From: Fimenecus stercoravium
Lineage (GTDB): Bacteria; Bacillota; Clostridia; Oscillospirales; Acutalibacteraceae
Reading direction: 5' to 3'
DNA: 23,810 bases
Assembly (NCBI GenBank): GCA_018711545.1
Contig: DVIC01000010.1
Span: 1-23,810, forward strand
Position 1 is the first letter of the stretch; each line of letters opens with the position of its first letter. Position numbers and translations under genes: made by a program. The notes beneath the pieces are model-generated. The model did not search any database. It was not told the DNA's origin and was given only the letters and a program-made list of their open reading frames with translations. Shown here in pieces: positions 14,340-21,715 of the stretch.

Positions 14340-16472
14340 TTACGCCTCCGCTTCGTCCTTTTTCTTCCGCTTGCGCTCCGCTTTTTTCTGGTAGCCGCAA
14401 GCCTCGTCCTCGCACACAAGCAGCCCACCGCGCCGCTTGAACAGCGATTTGCCGCACTGCGGGCAGACCTCGTCCGTGGGGACATCCCAGGTCATAAAGT
14501 TGCAGTCCGGGTAATTGTCGCAGCCGTAAAAGGTATAGCCGCGCTTGCTCTTTTTCTGGATCACCTTGCCGCCGCACTTCGGGCAGCGCGCCGCCGTTTC
14601 GATGACGAGCGGCTTGGTGTTTTTGCACTCAGGGTAGCCGGGGCATGCCAGGAATTTGCCGTAGCGCCCGGTTTTGATGACCATCATCCGCCCGCATTTT
14701 TCGCAGGGGATGTTCGTCTCATCCTCTTTAAGCTTGATCTTTACGCCCTCCATGGACGCCTTCGCCTTTTGCAGGGTCTCGTCGAACTCGTCGTAGAACG
14801 TGTGCAGCATCGCCACATAGTCCACTTCGCCGTGCTCGACCTTGTCGAGGTCGCTTTCCATATTCGCGGTGAATTTTACGTTGACGATCTTCGGGAACTG
14901 CTCTTTTAAAAGCTTCGTGACCGCTTCGCCGAGTTCCGTGGGTTTAAGCTGCTTTTGCTCGCGCGTGACGTATTCGCGGCCCGTGATGGTCGAAACGATG
15001 GAGACATAGGTGCTGGGTCTGCCCACGCCCGTCTCTTCAAGCGTTTTGACAAGCGACGCTTCCGTATAGCGCGCGGGCGGCTGGGTGAAGTGCTGGTTGC
15101 CGCCGAGCTCTTTTAATTTGAGCGTGTCGCCGGCTTTGAGCTCGGGCAGCTGCGACGCGCTTTCCTCCTCCTCGTCCGTCCCCGCGACGTACAGCTTCGT
15201 ATAGCCGTCAAAGCGCACGGTGTAGCCCGCCGCCGTGAACAGGCAGTATTTGCCCGCCGCCGCGTCCGTTTCGTTCGCCCCGTGGATCTCCGCACGCACC
15301 GTATCCTGCACGCAGTTCGCCATCAGGCTCGCCATAAAGCGCTTCCAGATGAGGGCATACAGCTTATACTGGTCGGAGGAAAGGTTCTTTTTCGCCTGCT
15401 CGGGCGTAAGGGAGGGCACCGTCGGGCGGATCGCCTCGTGCCCGTCCTGCGCGGTCGCCTTGGTCTTATAATACCGCGGCTTTTCGGGCAGATAGGCTTT
15501 CCCGAAGTTCTGTTCGATATAGGCGTTGCCTTCGGCACGCGATTCCTCGGAAATACGCAGGGAGTCGGTACGCATATAGGTGATCAGACCCATCGCGCCG
15601 TAGCCCTCGACTTCCACGCCCTCATAAAGCTCCTGCGCGACGCGCATGGTACGCTTGCCTTGGAAACCGAGCTTCCGCGAAGCCTCCTGCTGCAAAGTGG
15701 AGGTCGTGAACGGCGGGGCGGGCTGACGGCGGCGCGTGCCCTTTTTGACGCTTGCCACCGTGTAAGCGGCATCCTGCAAGCGTGCGAGATAAAGATCGGA
15801 CTGTTCCTTGTTCTCGATTTTGATCTTGCCGGTCTCGTCGCCCGCAAAGGCGGCGGCAAATGCGCGCTTCGACGAGGGCGCCGTGAACTTCGCGTCGAGC
15901 GTCCAGTATTCTTCCGGCACGAAGGCGCGAATCTCTTCCTCGCGGTCCACGATGAGCCGCAGCGCGACCGACTGCACGCGGCCTGCGGAAAGCCCGCGGC
16001 GGATCTTCTGCGATACGAACGGGCTGAGCTTATACCCGACCAAGCGGTCTAAAATGCGGCGCGCCTGCTGGGCGTCCACCAAATCCAGGTCGATCTTTTC
16101 GGGGTGCGCCATGCCCTTTTGCACGCCCGACTTGTTGATCTCATTGAACTTGACGCGGTTTTTCTCGTCCAAATCAAGCCCCAGCACCGTGGCAAGGTGC
16201 CACGAGATCGCCTCGCCCTCGCGGTCCGGGTCGGTCGCGAGATACACGCGGCCGGCGTCCTTGACCAGCGCTTTAAGCTCCTTGACGAGCTTTTCCTTGC
16301 CCTTGACAATGGTGTATTTCGGCGCGAAATCGTGTTTGACATCCACGCTCAGCTTCGCGGCGGGCAGGTCACGGATATGCCCGACGGACGCGGTGACCTT
16401 ATACCCTTTTCCGAGATATTTTTGAATGGTTTTCGCCTTGGAGGGCGACTCTACGATCACAAGATCTGCCAT
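14340..16472 (-). CDS. topA: DNA topoisomerase I
   Basis: This type IA enzyme relaxes negative supercoils. The 710-residue product has the Toprim domain (VESPSKAKTI at 7-16, DPDREGEAI at 81-89) and the catalytic segment GLITYMRTDS, with nucleophile Tyr 299. It ends with three C4 zinc-finger modules (CEKCG...CPGYPEC, CPKCG...CDNYPDC, CPQCG...CEDEAC) and a Lys/Arg-rich end. All parts look intact. ATG 16470-16472 follows AGGAAGG by 7 bases. It lies 12 bases after dprA and 3 bases before trmFO. Confidence 0.98.
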   Translation of the reverse strand: MADLVIVESPSKAKTIQKYLGKGYKVTASVGHIRDLPAAKLSVDVKHDFAPKYTIVKGKEKLVKELKALVKDAGRVYLATDPDREGEAISWHLATVLGLDLDEKNRVKFNEINKSGVQKGMAHPEKIDLDLVDAQQARRILDRLVGYKLSPFVSQKIRRGLSAGRVQSVALRLIVDREEEIRAFVPEEYWTLDAKFTAPSSKRAFAAAFAGDETGKIKIENKEQSDLYLARLQDAAYTVASVKKGTRRRQPAPPFTTSTLQQEASRKLGFQGKRTMRVAQELYEGVEVEGYGAMGLITYMRTDSLRISEESRAEGNAYIEQNFGKAYLPEKPRYYKTKATAQDGHEAIRPTVPSLTPEQAKKNLSSDQYKLYALIWKRFMASLMANCVQDTVRAEIHGANETDAAAGKYCLFTAAGYTVRFDGYTKLYVAGTDEEEESASQLPELKAGDTLKLKELGGNQHFTQPPARYTEASLVKTLEETGVGRPSTYVSIVSTITGREYVTREQKQLKPTELGEAVTKLLKEQFPKIVNVKFTANMESDLDKVEHGEVDYVAMLHTFYDEFDETLQKAKASMEGVKIKLKEDETNIPCEKCGRMMVIKTGRYGKFLACPGYPECKNTKPLVIETAARCPKCGGKVIQKKSKRGYTFYGCDNYPDCNFMTWDVPTDEVCPQCGKSLFKRRGGLLVCEDEACGYQKKAERKRKKKDEAEA

Positions 16473-16484
16473 AGATAAACCTTC

Positions 16485-17711
16485 CTATATTTTTCTGTAT
16501 TTTCTGCCTTCCTGAAGCTCTGCGCAGCCGTACAGCTCGAGCTCGGTGAGCGCCGAAAGGCACGCGGCCGCGGGAAGCCCCGCTTCCTCTGAAAGCACAT
16601 CGATGTGCTTCGGTTCGCGCGCCAGCACACGGTACACCGTGCGCGCATTTTCGCTCAGCGCGTCAGGCAAGACTTTCGCTTCTGATCCCGGCGCGCCGGG
16701 GTCGGGCGGCGCCTTACCGTCCTTTGCCGTTTTCAGCCGCTCTGCGCTGCGTGCGTGCGGCGTTTGTGCCGTATCCTGCCCGCTCTCGCGCAGCAGCTCT
16801 CCGAACGTTTTCTCCCCGCAGGCTTCGTGCAGTTCATCGGGAAAACGGTAAAGGTACTCCTCCAACACGTCCATGGGCGAGAACACGGGCTTTGCCCCGT
16901 CGCGGATCAGGCGGTTCGCGCCGGTAAAGGCGCTGGAGATCACGTCGCCCGGTACGGCGAACAGATCGCGGCCCTGCTCCATAGCGCAGCGCGCCGTGAT
17001 CAGCGACCCGCTGTGCTCGCCCGCCTCAATGACCACGGTGCCCGGCGCGAGCGCAGAGATCACGCGGTTGCGCAGCGGGAAAGTGGTGCGCGATGCAGGG
17101 GCATAGGGCAGGAATTCACTGATGACCGCCCCGTTTTGCGCGATTCTTCGGCGCAGCCCGCCGTTTTCACGCAGATAATCCGTACCGAGCCCGCACCCGA
17201 GGACGGCGATCGTTTTGCCGCCGGCTCGAAGCGCGCCCTCGTGCGCGGCGCTGTCCACGCCCAAAGCCCCGCCGGAAACCACGACCATACCGCTTTTTGC
17301 CAGCGCTTCGGTCAAAAGCGACGCGACACGCAGCCCGTAGGCGGACGCCTTGCGTGTACCGACTACGGCGATCTGCGCTTCACGCAGCAGCACCGTCTCG
17401 TCGCCCCATACAAACAGCACGGGCGGCAGGTTGCGCAGCTCGCGCAGGCGGGCAGGGTATAAAAGCGAATCCGGCGTAACGATCTTCCAGCCGTTTTGCG
17501 CACAGTCGCGCAGCACGTCCGCAGACTGCGACGGCGAAAACCTTGTAAGCGCCGTGATCTGCTTTGCCGTCAGCAGTCCCGAAAGCCGCCATTCGGCGCT
17601 GCCCGCTTCGTAAAGGCCGCGCGCAGAGCCGAAATATTGCAGGATGTCCTGCAAAACAGCCGCCGGCCCAAGCGTGCGCAGCAGCCATATCCAATAAGCC
17701 GCATCATTCAT
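16485..17711 (-). CDS. dprA: DNA-processing protein DprA
   Basis: DprA binds incoming single-stranded DNA and loads RecA during natural transformation. Many non-competent Firmicutes also keep it. The 408-residue product has an N-terminal HhH/SAM-like part (1-75), the Rossmann-like domain (AVVGTRKAS near 113, SGGALGVDSAAHEGAL near 138, GCGLGTDYLREN near 164, RNRVISALAPGTVVIEAG near 199, HSGSLITARCAMEQGRDLFAVPG), a polar linker about 310-350, and a winged helix at the C-terminus. The start is ATG 17709-17711, overlapping the methyltransferase stop as ATGA. The RBS is weak, so coupling is likely. The open frame extends upstream to 18182 but only as an antisense-like shadow of the methyltransferase. 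Confidence 0.96.
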   Translation of the reverse strand: MNDAAYWIWLLRTLGPAAVLQDILQYFGSARGLYEAGSAEWRLSGLLTAKQITALTRFSPSQSADVLRDCAQNGWKIVTPDSLLYPARLRELRNLPPVLFVWGDETVLLREAQIAVVGTRKASAYGLRVASLLTEALAKSGMVVVSGGALGVDSAAHEGALRAGGKTIAVLGCGLGTDYLRENGGLRRRIAQNGAVISEFLPYAPASRTTFPLRNRVISALAPGTVVIEAGEHSGSLITARCAMEQGRDLFAVPGDVISSAFTGANRLIRDGAKPVFSPMDVLEEYLYRFPDELHEACGEKTFGELLRESGQDTAQTPHARSAERLKTAKDGKAPPDPGAPGSEAKVLPDALSENARTVYRVLAREPKHIDVLSEEAGLPAAACLSALTELELYGCAELQEGRKYRKI

Positions 17712-18490
17712 TGCATCATTTCCCACATCAGGATCGCGGCGGCAGCCGCCGCATTGAGCGATTCCGCCCTGCCGCGCATGGGGATCGTGACGCGCGCCGA
17801 AGCCGCTTCGAGCACCGCGTCGGATACCCCGTTCCCCTCGTTGCCGACCACAAGCACCGCGCCGCCGGAAAAATCCGCTTCCCGCAAGGGGATCGCGGTC
17901 TTGTCCGGGACGGCGGCATAGGTCGGCACCGTTTTGCCGAGCGTTTTGAGCGTTTCGGCAAGGTCCTCCGTCTCCAGCACCGGCAAGCGCAGCAGCGAAC
18001 CCATGGAGGCGCGCAGCGCTTTCGGGTTGAAGCGGTCGCACCCGCCTGAGACGAGCAGCCCGGTAAGACCCAGCGCCTCCGCCGTGCGGGAGGCGGCGCC
18101 GAGATTCTGCGGGTTCTGGATGTGATCGAGCGCAAGCCATTTTTCCCCGCGCCGCACCATAAGCGCCGCGCGCGGCGGGCATTTTGCCACGCAGAACACA
18201 CCCTGCGTTGAGACGGTATCCGAGAGCTTTTCGGCAACTGCGTCGGAGATGACGAACACCGTTTCGGCGGCGGAAAACAGCGTCTCCAGCCGTGCGCCGC
18301 CCTTATCCTTTGCCGCTTCGGTGCAAAATACGCTTTCGATCATCAGCCCGCTTTCGGCGCAGTCCGCGCACAGCCGCAGGCCTTCGAGCACAAAAAGCCC
18401 CGTCTTTTTTCGTTCGGCCGCCGTGTCGCGCAGGCGGCAAAACGCCTGCACACGCTCATTTTTGCGGCTTGCAATGGTCTGAAACTGCAT
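17708..18490 (-). CDS. TrmH/SpoU-family RNA 2'-O-methyltransferase
   Basis: This 260-residue SPOUT enzyme probably methylates a ribose 2'-OH in rRNA or tRNA. It has the N-terminal SpoU substrate-binding domain (about 10-85) and a C-terminal trefoil-knot domain. The three SPOUT motifs are visible: the NPQNLGAASRTAEALG block near 125-140, LVVGNEGNGVSD near 205-216, and IPMRGRAESLNAAAAAAI near 230-248. ATG 18488-18490 has GGGGGAG just upstream; an in-frame ATG 54 bases earlier lies in the rplT terminator region and is less likely. It resembles YsgA/RlmB-type proteins, but I cannot assign the target base. It sits between rplT and dprA. Confidence 0.93.
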   Translation of the reverse strand: MQFQTIASRKNERVQAFCRLRDTAAERKKTGLFVLEGLRLCADCAESGLMIESVFCTEAAKDKGGARLETLFSAAETVFVISDAVAEKLSDTVSTQGVFCVAKCPPRAALMVRRGEKWLALDHIQNPQNLGAASRTAEALGLTGLLVSGGCDRFNPKALRASMGSLLRLPVLETEDLAETLKTLGKTVPTYAAVPDKTAIPLREADFSGGAVLVVGNEGNGVSDAVLEAASARVTIPMRGRAESLNAAAAAAILMWEMMQ

Positions 18491-18540
18491 ACGCTCCCCC
18501 AGCAATTCGGCAAAATTCGCCGAGCCTTTGAAAACGGAAA

Positions 18541-18568
18541 CCACGCCCCGCGTACCTGCTGGGCGTGG
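18541..18568 (-). terminator. Probable terminator after rplT
   Basis: A perfect 8-bp stem CCACGCCC / GGGCGTGG (18541-18548, 18561-18568) with a 12-base loop begins 8 bases after the rplT stop. On the minus strand it is followed by TTTCCGTTTTC, an imperfect U tract. The opposite side has T4, so it may be bidirectional. A weaker TCGGC-GAATTTT-GCCGA hairpin lies just beyond. Some readthrough into the methyltransferase gene is likely, as no promoter is visible there. Confidence 0.7.
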
Positions 18569-18575
18569 TTTTAGC

Positions 18576-18932
18576 TTATTGAAGCGCCGCCTTTGCCTGC
18601 TCGCACAGGGCGGTAAACGCAGCGGGATCTGCGATCGCGATCTCGGAAAGCATCTTGCGGTTGAGCTCGACGCCCGCCTTTTTCAGCCCGTTGATGAACG
18701 TGGAATAGTTCATGCCGTTGAGCTTGCACGCCGCAGAAATGCGGGTGATCCAAAGCCGGCGGAAATCACGTTTCTTCTGCTTTCTGCCGATGTAGGCGTA
18801 CTGCCCGGACTTCATGACCGCCTGCTTTGCGGTCTTGAACAGACGGCTCTTGGAACCGTAATACCCCTTTGCGAGCTTCAGGGTCTTATTTCTTCTTTTG
18901 CGCGTCATCATCGCGCCTTTTACTCGTGCCAT
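18576..18932 (-). CDS. rplT: Large-subunit ribosomal protein bL20
   Basis: L20 is an early-assembling 23S rRNA-binding protein, and in Firmicutes it represses its own operon. The 118 residues start MARVKGAMMTRKRR and have the family's long basic helix (RNKTLKLAKGYYGSKSRLFK, about 14-33) and globular C-terminus (MNYSTFINGLKKAGVELNRK). ATG 18930-18932 has GGAGGT 9 bases upstream. It is the last gene of infC-rpmI-rplT and is followed by a terminator. Confidence 0.99.
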   Translation of the reverse strand: MARVKGAMMTRKRRNKTLKLAKGYYGSKSRLFKTAKQAVMKSGQYAYIGRKQKKRDFRRLWITRISAACKLNGMNYSTFINGLKKAGVELNRKMLSEIAIADPAAFTALCEQAKAALQ

Positions 18933-18966
18933 TGCCTTGTTACCTCCGTATTATTCGCAGCGCTTC

Positions 18967-19164
18967 TTATTTATAGGGGATCAGGCGCTTGATCTGCTTT
19001 TGGTTGGTCGTGTCGGCGACCGCAGTCTTACGCAGGTTGCGCTTGCGCTTGGTGCTCTTTTTGGTCAGGATGTGCGACTTGTTCGCGTGCGCGCGGATGG
19101 GCTTGCCGTTTTTCGACAGCTTAAAACGCTTTTTCGCTCCGGAATGGGTCTTGATTTTCGGCAT
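18967..19164 (-). CDS. rpmI: Large-subunit ribosomal protein bL35
   Basis: L35 is a small, very basic 23S rRNA-binding protein. The 65 residues MPKIKTHSGAKKRFKLS... through RLIPYK match the family in length and pattern. AGGAGG lies about 8 bases before ATG. It sits between infC (42-base gap) and rplT (34-base gap) in the standard operon. Confidence 0.99.
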   Translation of the reverse strand: MPKIKTHSGAKKRFKLSKNGKPIRAHANKSHILTKKSTKRKRNLRKTAVADTTNQKQIKRLIPYK

Positions 19165-19206
19165 TTCAAATTCCTCCTGAATAATGAATGTAAGGTAATC
19201 CGCCGA

Positions 19207-19719
19207 TCACTTCAGCGGCGCAAGGAACATCAGCATCTGACGGCCTTCCAGCTTAGAGGGCTTTTCGACCGTGGAGAAGTCCTTGCACGCTTCGGCAAAT
19301 TTTTCCATGGAGCGGTGCCCCATTTCGGGGTGCGCCATCTCACGGCCGCGGAAGCGGATGGAAACCTTTACCTTGTTGCCCGCCTTCAAAAATTTCTCGG
19401 CGTGCTTTGCCTTGGTCTCAAAGTCATGCGTGTCAATGTTCAGAGAAAGGCGGATCTCCTTGAGCTCGACCGTTTTCTGGTTTTTGCGCGCCTCTTTGTC
19501 GCGCTTGGCCTTTTCAAAACGGTACTTGCCGTAGTCCATAATTTTACAGACGGGCGGCTTCGCCGTAGGCGCGATCTTCACAAGGTCGAGGTTTTTCTCC
19601 TCCGCCTTTTTGAGCGCGTCGCGCGCAGACATTAGCCCCAGCTGCTCGCCGGTTTCGCCGATCAGGCGCACCTCACGGTCGCGAATCTGCTCATTGAGCT
19701 GCAGGTCTTTGGTACTGAT
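19207..19719 (-). CDS. infC: Translation initiation factor IF-3, probable ATC start
   Basis: IF-3 keeps the 30S subunit free and checks the initiator tRNA and start codon. The product has the N-domain (NEQIRDREVRLIGETGEQLGLMS), a linker, and the C-domain (KEIRLSLNIDTHDFETKAKHAEKFL, VKVSIRFRGREMAHPEMG); about 170 residues. The start is unusual. No ATG precedes the conserved N-terminus. The strong AAGGAG (19728-19733) lies 8 bases before an ATC (19717-19719), giving M-STKDLQLNE, which fits the family. The alternative GTG (19726-19728) overlaps the RBS itself and the ATT next to it is only 2 bases away. Non-AUG, IF-3-discriminated starts (AUU, AUC) are known for infC in other bacteria and give autoregulation. 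Confidence 0.96.
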   Translation of the reverse strand: MSTKDLQLNEQIRDREVRLIGETGEQLGLMSARDALKKAEEKNLDLVKIAPTAKPPVCKIMDYGKYRFEKAKRDKEARKNQKTVELKEIRLSLNIDTHDFETKAKHAEKFLKAGNKVKVSIRFRGREMAHPEMGHRSMEKFAEACKDFSTVEKPSKLEGRQMLMFLAPLK

Positions 19720-19727
19720 GCAAATCA

Positions 19728-19733
19728 CTCCTT
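19728..19733 (-). promoter_or_regulatory. RBS that decides the infC start
   Basis: AAGGAG directly follows the attenuator U tract. Its 8-base distance to ATC 19717-19719 is optimal, while GTG 19726-19728 overlaps it. If the terminator forms, the RBS is not transcribed. Confidence 0.8.
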
Positions 19734-19865
19734 GAAAAAATATAAAAGCGCGAACGAAGACACGTTCACGCTTTGCAACACGCAGTTTTCCCGCAAGGGA
19801 AGAAAGGTATTGACCTGCTTTGTACGAAACGCACAGGTGAGAACGGAACGCTCTTCTTTGTTTGC
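19734..19865 (-). ncRNA. L20-type autoregulatory leader of infC-rpmI-rplT
   Basis: About 130 bases lie between the predicted transcription start and the infC RBS. Besides the attenuator, the leader has a TGTGCG-TTT-CGTACA hairpin enclosed by ACC/GGT, and a TTCCC-TTGC-GGGAA hairpin. A 5' segment AAGAGCGTTC could pair with GAACG...TCTT of the terminator arm, giving a possible antiterminator. Position and logic match the Firmicute L20 leader class. I cannot run a covariance model to confirm it. Confidence 0.72.
19735..19773 (-). terminator. Attenuator (intrinsic terminator) in the infC leader
   Basis: On the minus strand an 11-bp stem (arms 19763-19773 and 19746-19756, one G-T pair, 6-base loop) runs into TTTTATATTTTTT just before the infC RBS. 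An intrinsic terminator placed between promoter and first gene is the hallmark of attenuation. In B. subtilis L20 binding to this leader favours termination. Confidence 0.85.
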
Positions 19866-19871
19866 TTTGGT

Positions 19872-19900
19872 ATCATACACCATTTTCTTTCGGATGTCAA
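19872..19900 (-). promoter_or_regulatory. Strong sigma-A promoter for infC-rpmI-rplT
   Basis: A perfect TTGACA (19895-19900) and TATGAT (19872-19877) are spaced by 17 bases on the minus strand. Transcription should begin near 19865. A CCCGAA-A-TTCGGG palindrome abuts the -35 box on the upstream side; it may be chance. Confidence 0.9.
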
Positions 19901-20001
19901 CCCCGAATTTCGGGCGCGCCGGTATTTTGCCGCGCGGCGCACAGCAACGCATTTGCAAAAGGCGGGCGAAAACTTTATGCGTTTGTACGGGGTTCGCCGC
20001 C

Positions 20002-21291
20002 TCACTTTAACAGCTTTTCCACATCCGACGGCAATATGCGCTTGGAGACGATAAACGTCTTGCGCGTGAGCTTCCCCTTATCCGTATCATAAGCGCCGCT
20101 TGCCTTGCGCACGGTCGAAAAGATGCCGTAGGACGAAGTGACGACCGTGCCGTCGGAAAGCACGACGTTGCCGCAGTAGCCCGTGTCGCCGTTGGCGGTC
20201 GCCGCGGGCGCGTCCTGCGCATCCAAATACGTGTGCGCAATCTTGATGCGGTACTGCCCCTCGCGCCCGTTTTTCAGGTCGTCATAGGTGCCCACCCAGG
20301 CGATCCAGCCCTCGGAATACCAGCCCATGCCCTTGCGCTCGTAATTCGTTTTCAGTTTTTCGGGGTCGCGCTCGATCGAGCGGAACGTGATGAACAGCCG
20401 CCCGTCGGGCAGCCATTCGGCCTTATGCCGTTCGCCGTTTAAGGCGGCGGGCGCTTCCACGGGTGCAGACCATGTTTTGCCCTCGTCGTGCGAGAAACTG
20501 AGCATGGAATTGATCTTTTTCGAATTGCAGCGCCCGATGAGCATCAGCTCGTCCCCCGTGCCGCCTTTAGAGCGCACGCACTCGACCTCGCAAAGCTGCG
20601 CGGCGCGCTCGAAGCCGCGGTAAGCCCTGAAATACCGTTCGGGGCGCGACCAGTGCATATGCCCTTCGTCATCAAAGGTAAGGATGGTTTTATAATTTTT
20701 AAAGCCGCGTTCATGGAACAGCCCCATCCATTTATCCACAAATTTCCCGTTTTCTTTTAAGCGCGTCAGCGAGCTCATCGGCACGATGGGCAGGCAGGAG
20801 AAATCGGGATCGCCCTTCGGGTAAAACAGCTCGTACTCGCTCCACGTTTTGCCCTCGTCCGAGGAAAGCGAGCAGGAAAAGCCGCCCGTCGTCGGCTCAC
20901 CGGGCCACTTCGGGTTGCCGCAGATCAAAATCAGCTTGTCCCCCCATCCGTGCTCGGAAAAGGTCAGGCGGTAGACCGTGGGGGTTTCGCGCGAATTTTC
21001 CCAGCTTTTCGGCGGATCTTCGATCGTATCGGGGTAGGTGCGCCCGCCGTCGTGGCTGATGTGCGAGAGCGTTTTGCCCTTGCCGTGCCCGGCGGGGTAC
21101 ATGGTCAGGATATCCCCGTTTTGCAGCAGCACCGAGTCCGGGTGCCCAAGGTACCCGTCGCCCTCGTCCACGGTCGAATACGCAAACAGGTACCGAAGCT
21201 CGTCCGGCACGGTTGCGTCCGCGCGGCTCAAATCGATCTGCGGGATCGTGTAATCCCGCCCGGGGGTGCGGTATTTAAAGAACATGCCCAT
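20002..21291 (-). CDS. Sialidase-fold (BNR/Asp-box) protein, cytoplasmic
   Basis: The 429-residue product has at least three Asp-box motifs (S-x-D-x-G-x-T-W type): SHDGGRTY (79-86), SSDEGKTW (143-150) and SHDEGKTW (267-274), plus a degenerate DDEGHMHWS near 207. This points to a six-bladed beta-propeller of the sialidase superfamily. GHPDSVLLQNGDILTMY (49-65) resembles the first blade of BNR hydrolases. No signal peptide is present, so it should act inside the cell. The N-terminal FRIP arginine motif of classic GH33 sialidases is not apparent, so sialic acid cleavage is not assured; another glycan hydrolase or lyase activity is possible. ATG 21289-21291 follows GGAGG by 6 bases. No clear terminator follows its stop. 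Confidence 0.8.
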   Translation of the reverse strand: MGMFFKYRTPGRDYTIPQIDLSRADATVPDELRYLFAYSTVDEGDGYLGHPDSVLLQNGDILTMYPAGHGKGKTLSHISHDGGRTYPDTIEDPPKSWENSRETPTVYRLTFSEHGWGDKLILICGNPKWPGEPTTGGFSCSLSSDEGKTWSEYELFYPKGDPDFSCLPIVPMSSLTRLKENGKFVDKWMGLFHERGFKNYKTILTFDDEGHMHWSRPERYFRAYRGFERAAQLCEVECVRSKGGTGDELMLIGRCNSKKINSMLSFSHDEGKTWSAPVEAPAALNGERHKAEWLPDGRLFITFRSIERDPEKLKTNYERKGMGWYSEGWIAWVGTYDDLKNGREGQYRIKIAHTYLDAQDAPAATANGDTGYCGNVVLSDGTVVTSSYGIFSTVRKASGAYDTDKGKLTRKTFIVSKRILPSDVEKLLK

Positions 21292-21305
21292 GGAAAACCT
21301 CCGCG

Positions 21306-21349
21306 TTTTAGATTTTAGATTTTAGATATTAGATATTAGACGTTAGATG
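21306..21349 (+). repeat. Heptamer tandem array, six units
   Basis: Six AGA cores at 21310, 21317, 21324, 21331, 21338 and 21345 are spaced exactly 7 bases (units TTTAGAT, ATTAGAT, ATTAGAC, GTTAGAT). It is directly upstream of the RBS of the sialidase-fold gene, so the mRNA leader would read as repeated ATCTAAA. Confidence 0.92.
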
Positions 21350-21375
21350 TGGGGTGGGGCGTTTGCGCAATGCCG
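21349..21375 (+). repeat. 27-bp perfect direct repeat, first copy
   Basis: This GTGGGGTGGGGCG...AATGCCG segment recurs without mismatch at 21757-21783, 408 bases away. It begins at the end of the heptamer array. Confidence 0.9.
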
Positions 21376-21394
21376 AAAGTTAGCATAACCCATA

Positions 21395-21421
21395 TAGGGG
21401 CGGGGCTTAAGTGCCCGCCCG
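21395..21421. repeat. GC hairpin repeat, CTTAAG-loop type
   Basis: TAGGGGCGGGG-CTTAAG-TGCCCGCCCG; GGGCGGG pairs with CCCGCCC. A heptamer array starts 5 bases later, the same order as at 23680-23745. Confidence 0.82.
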
Positions 21422-21426
21422 CCATT

Positions 21427-21460
21427 CAGATGTCAGAAGTTAGAAACCAGAGATCAGAAG
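21427..21460 (+). repeat. Heptamer tandem array, five units
   Basis: AGA cores at 21428, 21435, 21442, 21449 and 21456, exactly 7 bases apart (GTCAGAA, GTTAGAA, ACCAGAG, ATCAGAA). The first 20 bases are identical to the array at the end of yqeK. Confidence 0.9.
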
Positions 21461-21519
21461 CGGTACAGGCAGGTTTCACACAGTGCAGCGGCTGTGCAGA
21501 AAGTCAAAAGTCTCCTCCC

Positions 21520-21546
21520 GTAGGGGCGGGTCTCTGTGCCCGCCCG
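21520..21546. repeat. GC hairpin repeat, TCTCTGTG-loop type
   Basis: GTAGGGGCGGG-TCTCTGTG-CCCGCCCG. Same loop type as the inverted hairpin at 4206-4234. No T run follows. Confidence 0.83.
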
Positions 21547-21636
21547 AGCAAAGCATGGAAAGAAAACAACTTGTGTCTGTTATGAAAGTTGTAATTCTGA
21601 TATTCGCGATGACCGATTACAAAGTCCAAATTTCAT

Positions 21637-21664
21637 GCGGGCGGGCATGGAAACCCGCCCCTAC
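21637..21664. repeat. GC hairpin repeat, inverted copy
   Basis: GCGGGCGGG-CATGGAAA-CCCGCCCCTAC, in the opposite orientation to the hairpin at 21520. The two form an inverted pair about 90 bases apart, as in copy A. Confidence 0.82.
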
Positions 21665-21715
21665 GGATTTCAGCAAAATTATAATTGTTTTCGCAGACGA
21701 AAGGCAGCACAACCC

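Larger units (their letters stand above)
21427..21664 (+). repeat. Composite intergenic repeat, copy B (238 bp)
   Basis: Full-length counterpart of the minus-strand copy at 4090-4326. It contains a heptamer array (21427-21460), a GCGGTACAGG block, a hairpin (21520-21546), an AAAGAAAACAACTT block near 21558, and an inverted hairpin (21637-21664). No coding function is evident. Confidence 0.9.

Noticed and set aside
17712..18182. 157-residue N-terminal extension of DprA
   Set aside because: It is the out-of-frame shadow of the methyltransferase gene. The family N-terminus fits the ATG at 17709-17711.
21678..21690. TATAAT within ATTATAATTG as a promoter for the sialidase-fold gene
   Set aside because: The minus-strand match has no acceptable -35 box at 16-18 bases (TGCCTT at best) and would leave a long repeat-filled leader.
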